The position numbers were made by a program, and so were the translations under genes. Below the pieces are notes generated by a model. It did not search any database. It had not been told where the DNA came from and worked only from the letters and a program-made list of their open reading frames with translations. Below, in pieces: positions 8,214 through 15,583 of a stretch of DNA of 40,778 nucleotides; the first letter of the stretch is position 1; each line of letters begins with the position of its first letter. The stretch spans positions 1 through 40,778 of the forward strand of contig CAIKHN010000015.1 of the NCBI GenBank assembly GCA_903827265.1, in the 5' to 3' direction. The stretch is from Candidatus Uhrbacteria bacterium (lineage in GTDB: Bacteria > Patescibacteriota > Patescibacteriia > UBA9934).

Positions 8214-9257
8214 ATGCCTTTGTGGTGGCCGATTCCTGTTGCGTTCGCATTCTTAATCTCCGCATGGACGACTCCGATTATTCGATCGTTGGCGTTGCGG
8301 TTTGGCGTGATCGATTCTCCAGACGGCGGGAGAAAACTGCATCGCGAACCGACGCCACTTCTCGGCGGCTTGGCGATTGTTGCGAGCTTTACGATCGTCA
8401 CGATCGGAGTTCTCCTTTCATCGACCGAGCTAACGAGCGGCGCGATCGGTATCCATCACTTCATTGGTTTCTTTGCTGGAATCGCGATCCTTACAATTGG
8501 TGGTGTGATCGACGATCGGTTTGCGATATCGGCGAAGTATTCGATGGCGTTGTTTGTGCTCGCATCCTTCATTGCTGTTCTCGGTGGAATCAACGTCGCG
8601 AAGATGACGAATCCGCTTGGTGGGGTCATTGTGTTGGCTCCGATTATGGCGTCGGTTGTTGCCTTTGTCTGGATTCTTGCAATGACAATGACGACGAAGC
8701 TCCTCGATGGCGTCGATGGCTTGGCATCGAGTGTGTCGTTGGTTGGAGCGCTGATGATCGCCGCACTCGCACTGACACCGACATATTTCCAGTCTGATGT
8801 TGCGCTGCTCGCGTTAATCTTCTCCGGTTCGATTCTTGGGTTTATTCTGTGGAACTGGCATCCGGCGCAGATCTTTCTTGGAGAGTCAGGGAGTACCGTC
8901 CTTGGATTTACCGTTGGAGTGCTCTCCGTGATTGCCGGCAGCAAGATGGCGACAGCGCTTCTTGTTCTCGGCATTCCGGCGATTGATGTCGGTCTCGTTG
9001 CGATCCGCCGTTGGCGAGCAGGGAAGAATCCGTTTACTACTGCTGACCGTTGGCATTTCCATTTTATGCTTCGGGACGCTGGTCTGTCGCCGCGACAGGT
9101 GACGCTGCTCTATTCGCTCTTTGCTTTGGCATTTGGTGTAACAAGTCTGCTCTTTGCAAGCTGGCAAAAGGTGATTGCGTTGGGTTTTCTCGCTATTTTG
9201 GCCATTATCGGCATTAGCCTGTTAGCGAAATACCTTGACGATTCCAAGGCTTCCTGA
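8214..9257 (+). CDS. WecA/MraY-family polyprenyl-phosphate sugar-phosphate transferase
   Basis: The 347-residue polytopic protein has about ten membrane helices and the family landmarks: SPDGGRKLHREPTPLLGGLA near residues 40-59, IGGVIDDRF near 96-104, KLLDGVDGLASS near 163-174, and FLGESGSTVLGF near 224-235. Such enzymes move a sugar-1-phosphate from a UDP-sugar to undecaprenyl phosphate, starting cell-wall or surface glycan synthesis. Odd points: the usual F-M-G-D-S-G acidic position is Glu rather than Asp, and the cytosolic histidine motif reads DRWHFHFML rather than the common DxxHxHH form. It is the third gene of the operon, 19 bases after the reductase. Start ATG at 8214 fits the family. 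Confidence 0.88.
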   Translation: MPLWWPIPVAFAFLISAWTTPIIRSLALRFGVIDSPDGGRKLHREPTPLLGGLAIVASFTIVTIGVLLSSTELTSGAIGIHHFIGFFAGIAILTIGGVIDDRFAISAKYSMALFVLASFIAVLGGINVAKMTNPLGGVIVLAPIMASVVAFVWILAMTMTTKLLDGVDGLASSVSLVGALMIAALALTPTYFQSDVALLALIFSGSILGFILWNWHPAQIFLGESGSTVLGFTVGVLSVIAGSKMATALLVLGIPAIDVGLVAIRRWRAGKNPFTTADRWHFHFMLRDAGLSPRQVTLLYSLFALAFGVTSLLFASWQKVIALGFLAILAIIGISLLAKYLDDSKAS

Positions 9258-9263
9258 TACTCT
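9235..9263 (+). promoter_or_regulatory. Promoter of rplU inside the end of the WecA-like gene
   Basis: TTGACG, a 17-base spacer, then TACTCT. The predicted leader before rplU is about 68 bases. No autoregulatory fold was confidently recognised in it. Confidence 0.6.
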
Positions 9264-9337
9264 TTTCGCACATTTTGGCTTGCAATAGGCAAAAAAGCGT
9301 AGGGGTTTCCTTACCGCCTCAGCAGCTCAATCCTTAT

Positions 9338-9649
9338 ATGTTTGCAGTTATTACCGCAGGTGGAAAGCAGCACATCGTCCGCGAGGGCCAGGTGCTCAGC
9401 GTAGAAAAGATCGATCTCGAGGTTGGTGCTCCAATGACGTTTGATGCACTTCTCGTGGCATCTGACGACGGCGCAACCGTAAAGGTTGGTACTCCAGTCG
9501 TGAAAGATGCAAAGGTAACGGCAATCGTTTCTGAGCACGGTCGTGCTGAGAAGGTGTCCGTTATTAAGTACAAGCCAAAGACACGTTACCGCCGTAACGT
9601 TGGTCACCGCCAGCCTTGGACAAAAATCACAATTCAAACCATCGCGTAA
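9338..9649 (+). CDS. rplU: 50S ribosomal protein L21
   Basis: The 103-residue protein begins MFAVITAGGKQHIVREGQ and ends KPKTRYRRNVGHRQPWTKI, followed by TIQTIA; both are clear L21 signatures, and length is normal. L21 binds 23S rRNA in the large subunit together with L20. The ATG at 9338 matches the family start, whereas the longer frame begins inside the leader. rpmA (L27), the usual partner, does not follow; the gene is monocistronic and ends in a strong terminator. Confidence 0.97.
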   Translation: MFAVITAGGKQHIVREGQVLSVEKIDLEVGAPMTFDALLVASDDGATVKVGTPVVKDAKVTAIVSEHGRAEKVSVIKYKPKTRYRRNVGHRQPWTKITIQTIA

Positions 9650-9655
9650 TCGCAA

Positions 9656-9690
9656 ATCAAAACTCCGAGCATTGCGCTCGGAGTTTTGTT
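9656..9690 (+). terminator. Rho-independent terminator of rplU
   Basis: AAAACTCCGAGC-attgc-GCTCGGAGTTTTGTT. The A-run on the left lets it also serve the leftward zinc-ribbon gene, whose stop it almost touches. Confidence 0.88.
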
Positions 9691-9862
9691 ATTCCTTCGG
9701 TGTTTCCTTTGGGATGCTTTCCGTGATGTACGAATAGCAGTGCGGACAACGATAGATCTCCTCGTTGTACCGAATCCCTTCGTATGTGTTGGTGCCGTTG
9801 CGAACGTACTTCATGCCTCGTTTACAGTTTGGACATTCCATATACTGAAAGTTTACTCCCAT
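9689..9862 (-). CDS. Small zinc-ribbon protein
   Basis: The 57-residue product carries two CxxC knuckles (CPNCKRG and CPHCYSY) 26 residues apart, typical of a zinc ribbon. Between them is a charged strand region with YEGIRYNEEIYR. The start may be ATG 9862, which overlaps the end of the upstream gene, or ATG 9841, giving 50 residues; the first would allow translational coupling. The function is unknown; such short ribbons act as nucleic-acid- or protein-binding modules. Confidence 0.7.
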   Translation of the reverse strand: MGVNFQYMECPNCKRGMKYVRNGTNTYEGIRYNEEIYRCPHCYSYITESIPKETPKE

Positions 9863-10464
9863 TCCACGATGTCCGTCATCTTCGCCTCGATAGGGTCGGC
9901 AAGTCGAAGTCGTGCGATTTGGGATCGATTCAGCATTGGCGAGTGAGGAATCGAGACAAGATATTCGGGGATATACCAAATCGGTTCTTCGCTCGTTTCC
10001 CATTGTTGATTATTGAATCGCGAGAGATCGACAGGCTTTGAAAAGCTGCGCAACGTTTTCTTTCGATTCGACTGTAAAAAGTATTCGTGAAAGTAACTCA
10101 TTGCAAGTTCGCGGATCGATCGATAGATCGGTTCGCGATATCGGAGTACTCCGTGATTTGTTTTGGAAATTGCGCCCCAATATCCGTCAATTTGAAAGAC
10201 GGCGATGACGTGGTCTTGGTCCTGCGCCGTGGAGACGAGATCGACGATACGTGCCCGATAACCATGGAACTGAAGCGCTGCCGCTGCAAACATTGCGCCT
10301 TCAACACATTGTGCTTCCCGATGTCGCAAGACGAGTCGTGGTGAATAGCACGTTTCATTTTCGCCTATGATTCGGAATCGAAGTGTATTCAAGAAGTCTT
10401 GAATTTTCGCTGGAGTTGAAAGTGCCTTGAGAATGATGCGCTCCTCAGATGTCCATAATGGCAT
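9853..10464 (-). CDS. Transglutaminase-like cysteine-protease-fold protein
   Basis: The 203-residue soluble product has a Cys-His-Asp-like arrangement of the transglutaminase-like fold: C in the REAQCVEGAMFAAAALQ helix, then a beta segment with YRARIVDLV, H in QDHVIAVFQIDGYWGAIS, and an acidic or polar residue later. Bacterial proteins of this type are hydrolases or peptidases, but several are inactive. The exact substrate is unknown. The ATG at 10464 is preferred over 10485 because a TACAAT -10 box lies seven bases before it, which implies a leaderless transcript starting at or next to the ATG. It overlaps the downstream zinc-ribbon gene. Confidence 0.65.
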   Translation of the reverse strand: MPLWTSEERIILKALSTPAKIQDFLNTLRFRIIGENETCYSPRLVLRHREAQCVEGAMFAAAALQFHGYRARIVDLVSTAQDQDHVIAVFQIDGYWGAISKTNHGVLRYREPIYRSIRELAMSYFHEYFLQSNRKKTLRSFSKPVDLSRFNNQQWETSEEPIWYIPEYLVSIPHSPMLNRSQIARLRLADPIEAKMTDIVEWE

Positions 10465-10488
10465 ATGCGCAATTGTATCGCACAAATC

Positions 10489-10521
10489 AAAAAGCCCCAG
10501 CGATTATTCGCCGGGGCTTTT
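10489..10521 (-). terminator. Rho-independent terminator between 10531 gene and 9853 gene
   Basis: AAAAGCCCC-agcgattattcgcc-GGGGCTTTT; both tails carry A/T runs. It lies 10 bases past the stop of the small acidic gene and upstream of the transglutaminase-like gene's promoter. Confidence 0.85.
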
Positions 10522-10530
10522 GGGTGAAAA

Positions 10531-10665
10531 CTACGCCGCAGGTTCTGCTGGAACTTCTGAAGCTTCTGTTTCAGGAGCAACAACTTCCTCTGTTCCTTCT
10601 TCTGGCGCTGCAACTGGCTCTGCTGGAGGAACGGTTGTTGTGGTCACTTCTTCGCCGTCGGTCAT
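10531..10665 (-). CDS. Small acidic Thr/Pro/Glu-rich protein (44 residues)
   Basis: This is a short gene of the kind that length cut-offs miss. From ATG 10665 it reads MTDGEEVTTTTVPPAEP and continues with repeated Ala-Pro-Glu units to ...PAEPAA. The composition (Glu, Pro, Ala, Thr, Val) is extremely biased and acidic, and the stop is followed at once by a strong terminator, which supports a real gene. The frame remains open upstream of the ATG without a clear alternative start. Probably an unstructured protein; no family is recognised. Confidence 0.6.
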   Translation of the reverse strand: MTDGEEVTTTTVPPAEPVAAPEEGTEEVVAPETEASEVPAEPAA

Positions 10666-10777
10666 ACGAGTGGTTCTTTTGGAGCCATAAAACAGACTCT
10701 CATGTGTGAGGCTGAACCTTATCAGCTTCGGTGGGGAATAGATAGGAGGACCATCGGATTCTGATGAGACCGCATTA

Positions 10778-11125
10778 CTACTGCGTGTTTTGATACGCTA
10801 AATATCCCCCTTCAAGATTGCTGATGTTGGCGTATCCCATCGTGAGAAGCTGATGTGCGGACGTTGTTGCTCTGCCGCCACTTCGGCAGTAAAGCACAAT
10901 TGGCGTGTCTCGGTTTGGTGCAATTTCCGAAATCTTAAATTCAAGAATGCCACGAGGAATGTGTATGGCTCCGGTGATGTGACCAGCGTCCCATTCTTCG
11001 AGTTCTCTGACATCGATGACGAGCGGAGCGGAGTTCGTTTCTTGTGCGTTACGGAGGTCGTCGCACGAAATCGACCGTACGGTAGGCGGTGAAAATGTGA
11101 GGTCATCGCGGGAGAATATAGTCAT
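10778..11125 (-). CDS. Rhodanese-like sulfurtransferase domain protein
   Basis: The single rhodanese domain has the start SISCDDLRNA, the conserved VIDVRELEEWDAGHITGAIHI (D-V-R-E..E...GHI.GA), and the active loop YCRSGGRA with the catalytic Cys about residue 82 of 115. Such proteins carry a persulfide on the cysteine and move sulfur to cyanide, thiols or cofactor pathways. The ATG at 11125 gives the normal single-domain length; the longer frame overlaps the divergent topoisomerase gene. It is divergently transcribed from that gene across about 45 bases. Confidence 0.88.
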   Translation of the reverse strand: MTIFSRDDLTFSPPTVRSISCDDLRNAQETNSAPLVIDVRELEEWDAGHITGAIHIPRGILEFKISEIAPNRDTPIVLYCRSGGRATTSAHQLLTMGYANISNLEGGYLAYQNTQ

Positions 11126-11158
11126 AACGTTTTTCAAGAGGCGGATTTTTTTGCTTGC

Positions 11159-11167
11159 TATACTATA
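11159..11167. promoter_or_regulatory. Shared symmetric -10 element of divergent rhodanese and topoisomerase genes
   Basis: The sequence TATACTATA reads as a -10 box on both strands. On the plus strand TATACT (11159-11164) places the predicted transcript start on the A of the topoisomerase ATG at 11171, a leaderless gene. On the minus strand it gives TATAGT and a leader of about 30 bases to the rhodanese. Confidence 0.55.
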
Positions 11168-11170
11168 GAA

Positions 11171-12163
11171 ATGCGATTGCGATACGTCACCGATGATATC
11201 CCTGGATGGACACGGAGGAAAGGCCTCTTTGGTTTTGTATACAAGAATGAGCATGGTCGACGAATTTGGGATCGATCAGCGTTACGTCGAATTCGATCGC
11301 TTGGTATTCCTCCGGCGTATACGTCGGTGTGGATTTGTCCGTTTGCGAACGGCCATATTCAAGCAACAGCGCTCGACGCAAAACAACGAAAGCAGTACGT
11401 CTATCATTCGGATTGGGTGACGAAACATAGTGAAGGAAAATTTCATCGCATGCGAGAATTCGCCGCATCGCTTCCGCGTATTCGTCGAAGAGTGCAGCGT
11501 GATTTACGTCTGCGTGGCATGCCAAAGGAAAAGGTGCTTGCAGCGATTGTTCGGCTGCTTGATACCGCGTTTATTCGTATCGGAAACGAGGAGTATGCGA
11601 AAGACAATCATTCATTTGGCTTAACAACGCTGCGGAATAGGCATGTGAAAGGAACGGGGGAGCACATGGAGCTTGCGTTTGACGGTAAAGACGGCATTGC
11701 GCACGAGGTTGTTATTGAAGATGCGCGCTTGCGAAAGATTGTTGCAACGTGTCATGACATTCCTGGGCAAAAGCTTTTTGAATATATCGATCACGATGGG
11801 AACCCGCACGATGTGAAGTCAGAGGATGTAAATGAATATTTGCAACGGATTTCGAAAGAAGAGATTACTGCAAAGGATTTTCGAACATGGCATGGAACAC
11901 TTGCTGCGGCGTCGTATCTTTGGAGCCGTCCGCTTGCGCAATCAAAACATGACATTCAGGCCGACATAAAGGCTGCAGTTCAGCGTGCGGCTGATGCACT
12001 CGGGAATACGCCATCGGTATGTAAAAAATCATACATTCATCCGCTTGTTCTGTCATTGTATCGCGAGGGAGCATTTCGTCGGATACCACAAAAAAGCGTT
12101 CCTGCGTTTTTCCATGTGGATGAAAGAAGTTTTATTGCGCTCCTAAAAAAGCACGAGCGCTAA
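11171..12163 (+). CDS. DNA topoisomerase IB (poxvirus/bacterial type)
   Basis: The 330-residue protein matches the small type IB enzymes: N-terminal domain with DIPGWTRRKGLFGFVY and IWICPFANGHIQATALDA-like signature, catalytic domain with AFIRIGNEEYAKDNHSFGLT carrying the active-site Arg, SFGLTTLRNRHV, DFRTWHGT with the His/Arg region, and the nucleophile Tyr at about residue 288 in CKKSYIHP. It relaxes supercoils by a 3'-phosphotyrosyl intermediate without ATP. The -10 box adjoins the ATG, suggesting leaderless translation. The stop overlaps the stop of the convergent downstream gene by four bases. Confidence 0.93.
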   Translation: MRLRYVTDDIPGWTRRKGLFGFVYKNEHGRRIWDRSALRRIRSLGIPPAYTSVWICPFANGHIQATALDAKQRKQYVYHSDWVTKHSEGKFHRMREFAASLPRIRRRVQRDLRLRGMPKEKVLAAIVRLLDTAFIRIGNEEYAKDNHSFGLTTLRNRHVKGTGEHMELAFDGKDGIAHEVVIEDARLRKIVATCHDIPGQKLFEYIDHDGNPHDVKSEDVNEYLQRISKEEITAKDFRTWHGTLAAASYLWSRPLAQSKHDIQADIKAAVQRAADALGNTPSVCKKSYIHPLVLSLYREGAFRRIPQKSVPAFFHVDERSFIALLKKHER

Positions 12164-13800
12164 AGCGTTGATCCGACGGTGAATGATGACCATGATGTTG
12201 GGGGAATATCGAAAACGTTTGTTGCCCATTCGTTGCCAAACATCGATGTCGCAATTGCTTCTGTTGGAATCCAGTGAAGCACTGGACGTTCGGCGGTGCC
12301 GTCAACGGCGTACACCTTTGGTACAGAGGTGATTTTTACAAGAACAGTTCCGGGTTTTGGCGGGAGTGGCCGGCCGAGAGGAATTGTTGCCATGACCGCC
12401 GCATCGATAATGCGAACAACGTCGAAAGAACGTTCCCACGTAAAAAACGTTTGCGCGTTAGGAATTGGTTGACGAGCGTCGTCACCATTTATGTAATACA
12501 CGGTGTCCTGTGATGCGGTGCGAACAAAATTCCCGACGGGAATCGTTTGTGTTGCTGTCTGTGTTGTGGAGGTGGTCTTCCAAACGACGCTGTTCGATTC
12601 GGTCGACGAGAGCGATTGTGCGAGATCGGTTGCTTCAACGCGAAAGGTTACCGGTACATTTTGATATGACGACGGCATCTGCCAAGAAAAGGATGATGTC
12701 GGTGCAAGAGGTTCTGATACGCGTTGCCAGGTGTTTGCGTCGGTTGATACGAAGACGCGAACGAATGGAACGGATGACGCTGCAGTCCAGGTAAGCATGG
12801 CTTCGCCGGATTGCGTTATGACAGCGTTGGCGTTTTTGACGGAATAATCGGGTGGAGAAATCGTCTCAAGTGACTTTGACGATGACGTTGTTTGAATGTT
12901 CCAGCCTGTTGTCGACGAGATTCCGGCGTATGCATTACTCCACCCATCAAGAAATGCGCCGTCGTCGATAGTGACGTAATACGGATTTCCGCGAAGGAGT
13001 GATGACGGTGGATTGATGGCGATCGTGCTCGATCCAAAGCCGCTGACTGCATCTGACTGTACGTCGATTGTTTGTACTGCTGCGCCATCGCTCGCTTGGT
13101 GAATGATGATATTGCCAGTTCCGGCGTATACGGATTCGTTGAATGTCATCGAGAGATTCGAGAGTATATTGATTGGTGCGCCGTTGTCTGCCGGAGAAGT
13201 GCTTTCGAGCGTTGGTTCGGTGCTATCGCCGGTAAGTGTCAGTGTGACGTCGTCGAACATCGCGCCTTGATCTGGACCATCGCTCTCGCCGTCGACGGAC
13301 CACAGTTCAATATGAACGTATCGAAGTCCTGGTCCGTAGTTACCGAGTGAAGCTTCGACTTGTGTCCAGTCAGCCGGAACGGTTGCGAGGTTGACATACG
13401 TAAACGCCATGGTGCCGTGGCCTTCGCCTTGAAGCGCAATCAGCATGCCGTACTGATCGTCGAAAGAAACGCCAAACACAAATTGTTTTACCCACGCGGT
13501 AAGACTAATGTTCGTAAACGTGTCGAGCTGTGGCTGGGTGTAGCCCAAGCCGAGCATGTCGACGTCGCGAGTGAGCGCAGAACTGCCAACTCCGCCAACG
13601 AATTCGTTGAGTCCGCTGTGTGGGTCAGAATTATCGACCATCCACGGATCTTCAACGTCGTTTGTCCATCCGGTGAAGTCACCGGTTTCTGCGCCAGGAT
13701 TGGTGAGAAGGTTTGGGGGAAGCGCAAATACCGAAGAATACGGCGCGATGGCGAGACAAAAAAAGAGTGCACCAACAGCGGCAATTCGACGAAATGGCAT
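12160..13800 (-). CDS. Secreted multidomain protein with SwmB/Big-like (Ig-like) domain
   Basis: From ATG 13800 (546 residues) the protein has a signal peptide (MPFRRIAAVGALFFCLAIAP, cleavage likely near SVFA-LPP). Next comes a jelly-roll-like domain (LLTNPGAETGDFTGWTN, SLTAWVKQ, VHIELWSVDG) resembling carbohydrate-binding or CBM-type folds. An Ig-like domain follows (LESTSPADNGAPINI, LSMTFNESVYAGTGNI; the SwmB/Big pattern). Then there is a fibronectin-like part (TWTAASSVPFVRVFVSTD) and a C-terminal part with tandem strand motifs (YYINGDDARQPIPN, YAVDGTAERPVLHW). It is probably a surface or exported adhesin-like protein. A TATACT -10 lies 19 bases before the ATG. The function is not assignable. 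Confidence 0.75.
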   Translation of the reverse strand: MPFRRIAAVGALFFCLAIAPYSSVFALPPNLLTNPGAETGDFTGWTNDVEDPWMVDNSDPHSGLNEFVGGVGSSALTRDVDMLGLGYTQPQLDTFTNISLTAWVKQFVFGVSFDDQYGMLIALQGEGHGTMAFTYVNLATVPADWTQVEASLGNYGPGLRYVHIELWSVDGESDGPDQGAMFDDVTLTLTGDSTEPTLESTSPADNGAPINILSNLSMTFNESVYAGTGNIIIHQASDGAAVQTIDVQSDAVSGFGSSTIAINPPSSLLRGNPYYVTIDDGAFLDGWSNAYAGISSTTGWNIQTTSSSKSLETISPPDYSVKNANAVITQSGEAMLTWTAASSVPFVRVFVSTDANTWQRVSEPLAPTSSFSWQMPSSYQNVPVTFRVEATDLAQSLSSTESNSVVWKTTSTTQTATQTIPVGNFVRTASQDTVYYINGDDARQPIPNAQTFFTWERSFDVVRIIDAAVMATIPLGRPLPPKPGTVLVKITSVPKVYAVDGTAERPVLHWIPTEAIATSMFGNEWATNVFDIPPTSWSSFTVGSTL

Positions 13801-13868
13801 ACGAAAATACTTCAATGCCAGTATAACATGAGGGTTTATTCAAGATTCAGCGGTCGAGCGGGGTCGAG

Positions 13869-14297
13869 TTAGATTCTTGCTACACCAATTGCGCGAATGG
13901 TTTGGCGAAGCGGTTCTGGGTTTTCAACGTGCGCTGCGGCGAGGAGCTCTTCGCAGATCATTTCGGCGCGCTCGACGGCTTCTTCGTATTTCCGTTTTCC
14001 GCCAGGTGCGAGCACAACGTAGCTTACTCGGGCGTCTTCTGCGCATGCTTTTCGTTTTACCAGTCCGATTTTTTCCATTGGCGCGAGGAGTCGTGTGATT
14101 CCGGATTGTGTAAGCCCAACATTGTCTGCAAGATCTATCCGCCGAAGTGTTTCGTCGGTGCTGATATGCAACTGGTGAAGAATCATGAATTCATTTAATC
14201 CTAGTCCGCCAAGCCCGGCATCAAAGCGACGAGTAAGAATGGTTTGCGCCTTTGCGAGTTCAAGAAATACCTGCACGGAAGGTGAGAGATTTTCCAT
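13869..14297 (-). CDS. MarR family transcriptional regulator
   Basis: The 142-residue product has the MarR fold order: N-terminal helix (VQVFLELAKAQTILTRRFDAGL), winged helix-turn-helix with RIDLADNVGLTQSGITRLLAPMEK around residues 65-88, the wing KACAEDARVSYVVLAPGGKR, and a C-terminal dimerisation helix. MarR proteins repress their own and neighbouring genes and release DNA on binding a phenolic or similar ligand, or by thiol oxidation. Start ATG 14297 lies about two bases after the predicted transcript start. The palindrome in its promoter points to autoregulation. No obvious transporter partner is adjacent. Confidence 0.9.
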   Translation of the reverse strand: MENLSPSVQVFLELAKAQTILTRRFDAGLGGLGLNEFMILHQLHISTDETLRRIDLADNVGLTQSGITRLLAPMEKIGLVKRKACAEDARVSYVVLAPGGKRKYEEAVERAEMICEELLAAAHVENPEPLRQTIRAIGVARI

Positions 14298-14305
14298 ATA
14301 CTTGC

Positions 14306-14334
14306 AATATAGTTGACTAATCAACTAATTACAA
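14306..14334 (-). promoter_or_regulatory. marR-type promoter with embedded operator
   Basis: On the minus strand TTGTAA, a 17-base spacer, then TATATT. The spacer holds the inverted repeat AGTTGA-ctaa-TCAACT (14311-14326), so repressor binding would block RNA polymerase. The predicted start is 1-3 bases before the MarR ATG. Confidence 0.72.
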
Positions 14335-14361
14335 TGCTTGTCTTGCACATGTGATGTGAAA

Positions 14362-14397
14362 TAAAAAAAATCCAGCATGTCGCTGGATTTTTTTTTG
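14362..14397 (-). terminator. Rho-independent terminator of the PspC gene
   Basis: AAAAAAATCCAGC-atgtc-GCTGGATTTTTTTTT, with long A and T runs on either side, so it works in both directions. Confidence 0.9.
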
Positions 14398-14402
14398 GAT
14401 GT

Positions 14403-14633
14403 TTAGACTCCTGTTGGTGTTGTTTCTGCTGCGGGCACTGGCTTGATTGGCATAATAAGGGCCGCAATCACGTAAACAATAACCCCAGGAATGAAGCCGG
14501 TGAATGCAACAACCAGGGCCCAGATGAGGCGTAGAACCGTCGAATCCATGGAGACGTATTCTGCTACTCCTCCACAAACACCAGCGATCATTTTATCTAT
14601 GGCACTCCGATACAATTTTTTGTTGAGATCCAT
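14403..14633 (-). CDS. PspC domain membrane protein
   Basis: The 76-residue product begins with KKLYRSAIDKMIAGVCGGVA, the PspC hallmark (YRS..D.miaGVcgGla.y), then EYVSMDSTVLRLIWAL and two hydrophobic segments around residues 32-62. PspC proteins sit in the inner membrane and relate to the phage-shock/envelope-stress response or act as toxin-like membrane proteins. There is no pspA nearby. The length is normal for a bare PspC domain. The gene ends in a strong terminator. Confidence 0.9.
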   Translation of the reverse strand: MDLNKKLYRSAIDKMIAGVCGGVAEYVSMDSTVLRLIWALVVAFTGFIPGVIVYVIAALIMPIKPVPAAETTPTGV

Positions 14634-14667
14634 ATATGGGCAGCGTAATGTGTTTTTATAAGAAATG

Positions 14668-15282
14668 CTAGTCCTGTGTTATGTGGTGGAGATTACGGAA
14701 TGCTTCCGGAATCTTTTGGCATGCGAATGCAGGGAGTACCGCAACGCACATCGCGACGCCGATCCAAAGTTGCCTGTAAAACGGAATAAAACGGAGTGAG
14801 TCGCCGGAATAAATATAATTATAGTTTTCCTGCATCGCGAGAACGGGATCGGCAAGGCTTAAAACAGAGACATATATTGTAAGGAGAATTATTGCTGAAT
14901 AGAGGATCGACCATGTGGTTGCACGAATGCGTCGTGTCGCAATGAGCGCTAGAATTGCGCTCTGATGCATGATGAAGGTGATGGAAATTGAGAATACGTC
15001 AACAGTGAAGTCGATCGGGAATCCGAAAAGGGGAATGTGAAAGAAGGCTGCGCTGAGAAATGAAACGGTGTAGAGCAGCTGGCCAAAAAGACCAATGTGA
15101 ATGAGCCCTTTTATTCCTTGCGGCGCGTTGCAGAAGAAAAATGCTGCAAACACGGCAGGAGCGAAGTCGCAGAACCAGTAAAAATCGACGTATCCAATAA
15201 TGAAATTTCGCGCCAAAATAAGCACCTGAAGTAGCAGGAAGATGCCCCCCCAAACGAGATTTTCTCGAGTGAGCCTGCGCAT
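14668..15282 (-). CDS. Polytopic membrane protein, unknown function
   Basis: The 204-residue protein has six hydrophobic segments and few charged residues between them, with histidine-containing loops (FIMHQSAILALIATRR, MQENYNYIYSGDSLRF). The overall layout vaguely resembles the YwaF/TIGR02206 family of integral membrane proteins, but I do not claim it. GGAGG lies about 14 bases before the ATG at 15282, a little far for a strong ribosome site. It stands alone upstream of the tRNA-Trp region. Confidence 0.6.
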   Translation of the reverse strand: MRRLTRENLVWGGIFLLLQVLILARNFIIGYVDFYWFCDFAPAVFAAFFFCNAPQGIKGLIHIGLFGQLLYTVSFLSAAFFHIPLFGFPIDFTVDVFSISITFIMHQSAILALIATRRIRATTWSILYSAIILLTIYVSVLSLADPVLAMQENYNYIYSGDSLRFIPFYRQLWIGVAMCVAVLPAFACQKIPEAFRNLHHITQD

Positions 15283-15465
15283 AGATTGTGTGATCCCTCC
15301 AACATGACCGTATCACTTTCTCGCTTATTTTACAATGGTTTCTCGCAATATTCGCTTACACGTTGAGGTTTTGTTCCTTCTTTGGAATTTGCGGTTTACA
15401 GAAGATGAAGAACTTTGTAGAATACTTCTGCTTTCCATTGTTTCGACAGAGGTTGGCGAACGGGT

Positions 15466-15494
15466 AGAACCTTCTCGTAAAACCAGAAGGTTCT
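15466..15494. repeat. Perfect hairpin upstream of tRNA-Trp
   Basis: AGAACCTTCT-cgtaaaacc-AGAAGGTTCT, 10-base arms, 16 bases before the tRNA. No T-run follows, so a plain terminator is not obvious. The rest of 15283-15465 shows nothing I can name. Confidence 0.6.
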
Positions 15495-15509
15495 ATGCAT
15501 GTTATGTAT

Positions 15510-15583
15510 AGGGGCGTCGTATAATGGTAGTACAACGGTCTCCAAAACCGTTAGCGTGGGTTCGATTCCCCCCGCCCCTGCCA
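15510..15583 (+). tRNA. tRNA-Trp (CCA anticodon)
   Basis: Acceptor arms AGGGGCG and CGCCCCT pair fully; the D stem is GTAT/GTAC; the anticodon stem ACGGT/ACCGT closes the loop CTCCAAA with anticodon CCA; the T loop is TTCGATT; the discriminator is G and CCA is encoded. One U-C mismatch is present in the T stem. The 3' end is the insertion target of the neighbouring element, whose recombinase stop codon lies inside the tRNA on the other strand. Confidence 0.97.
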
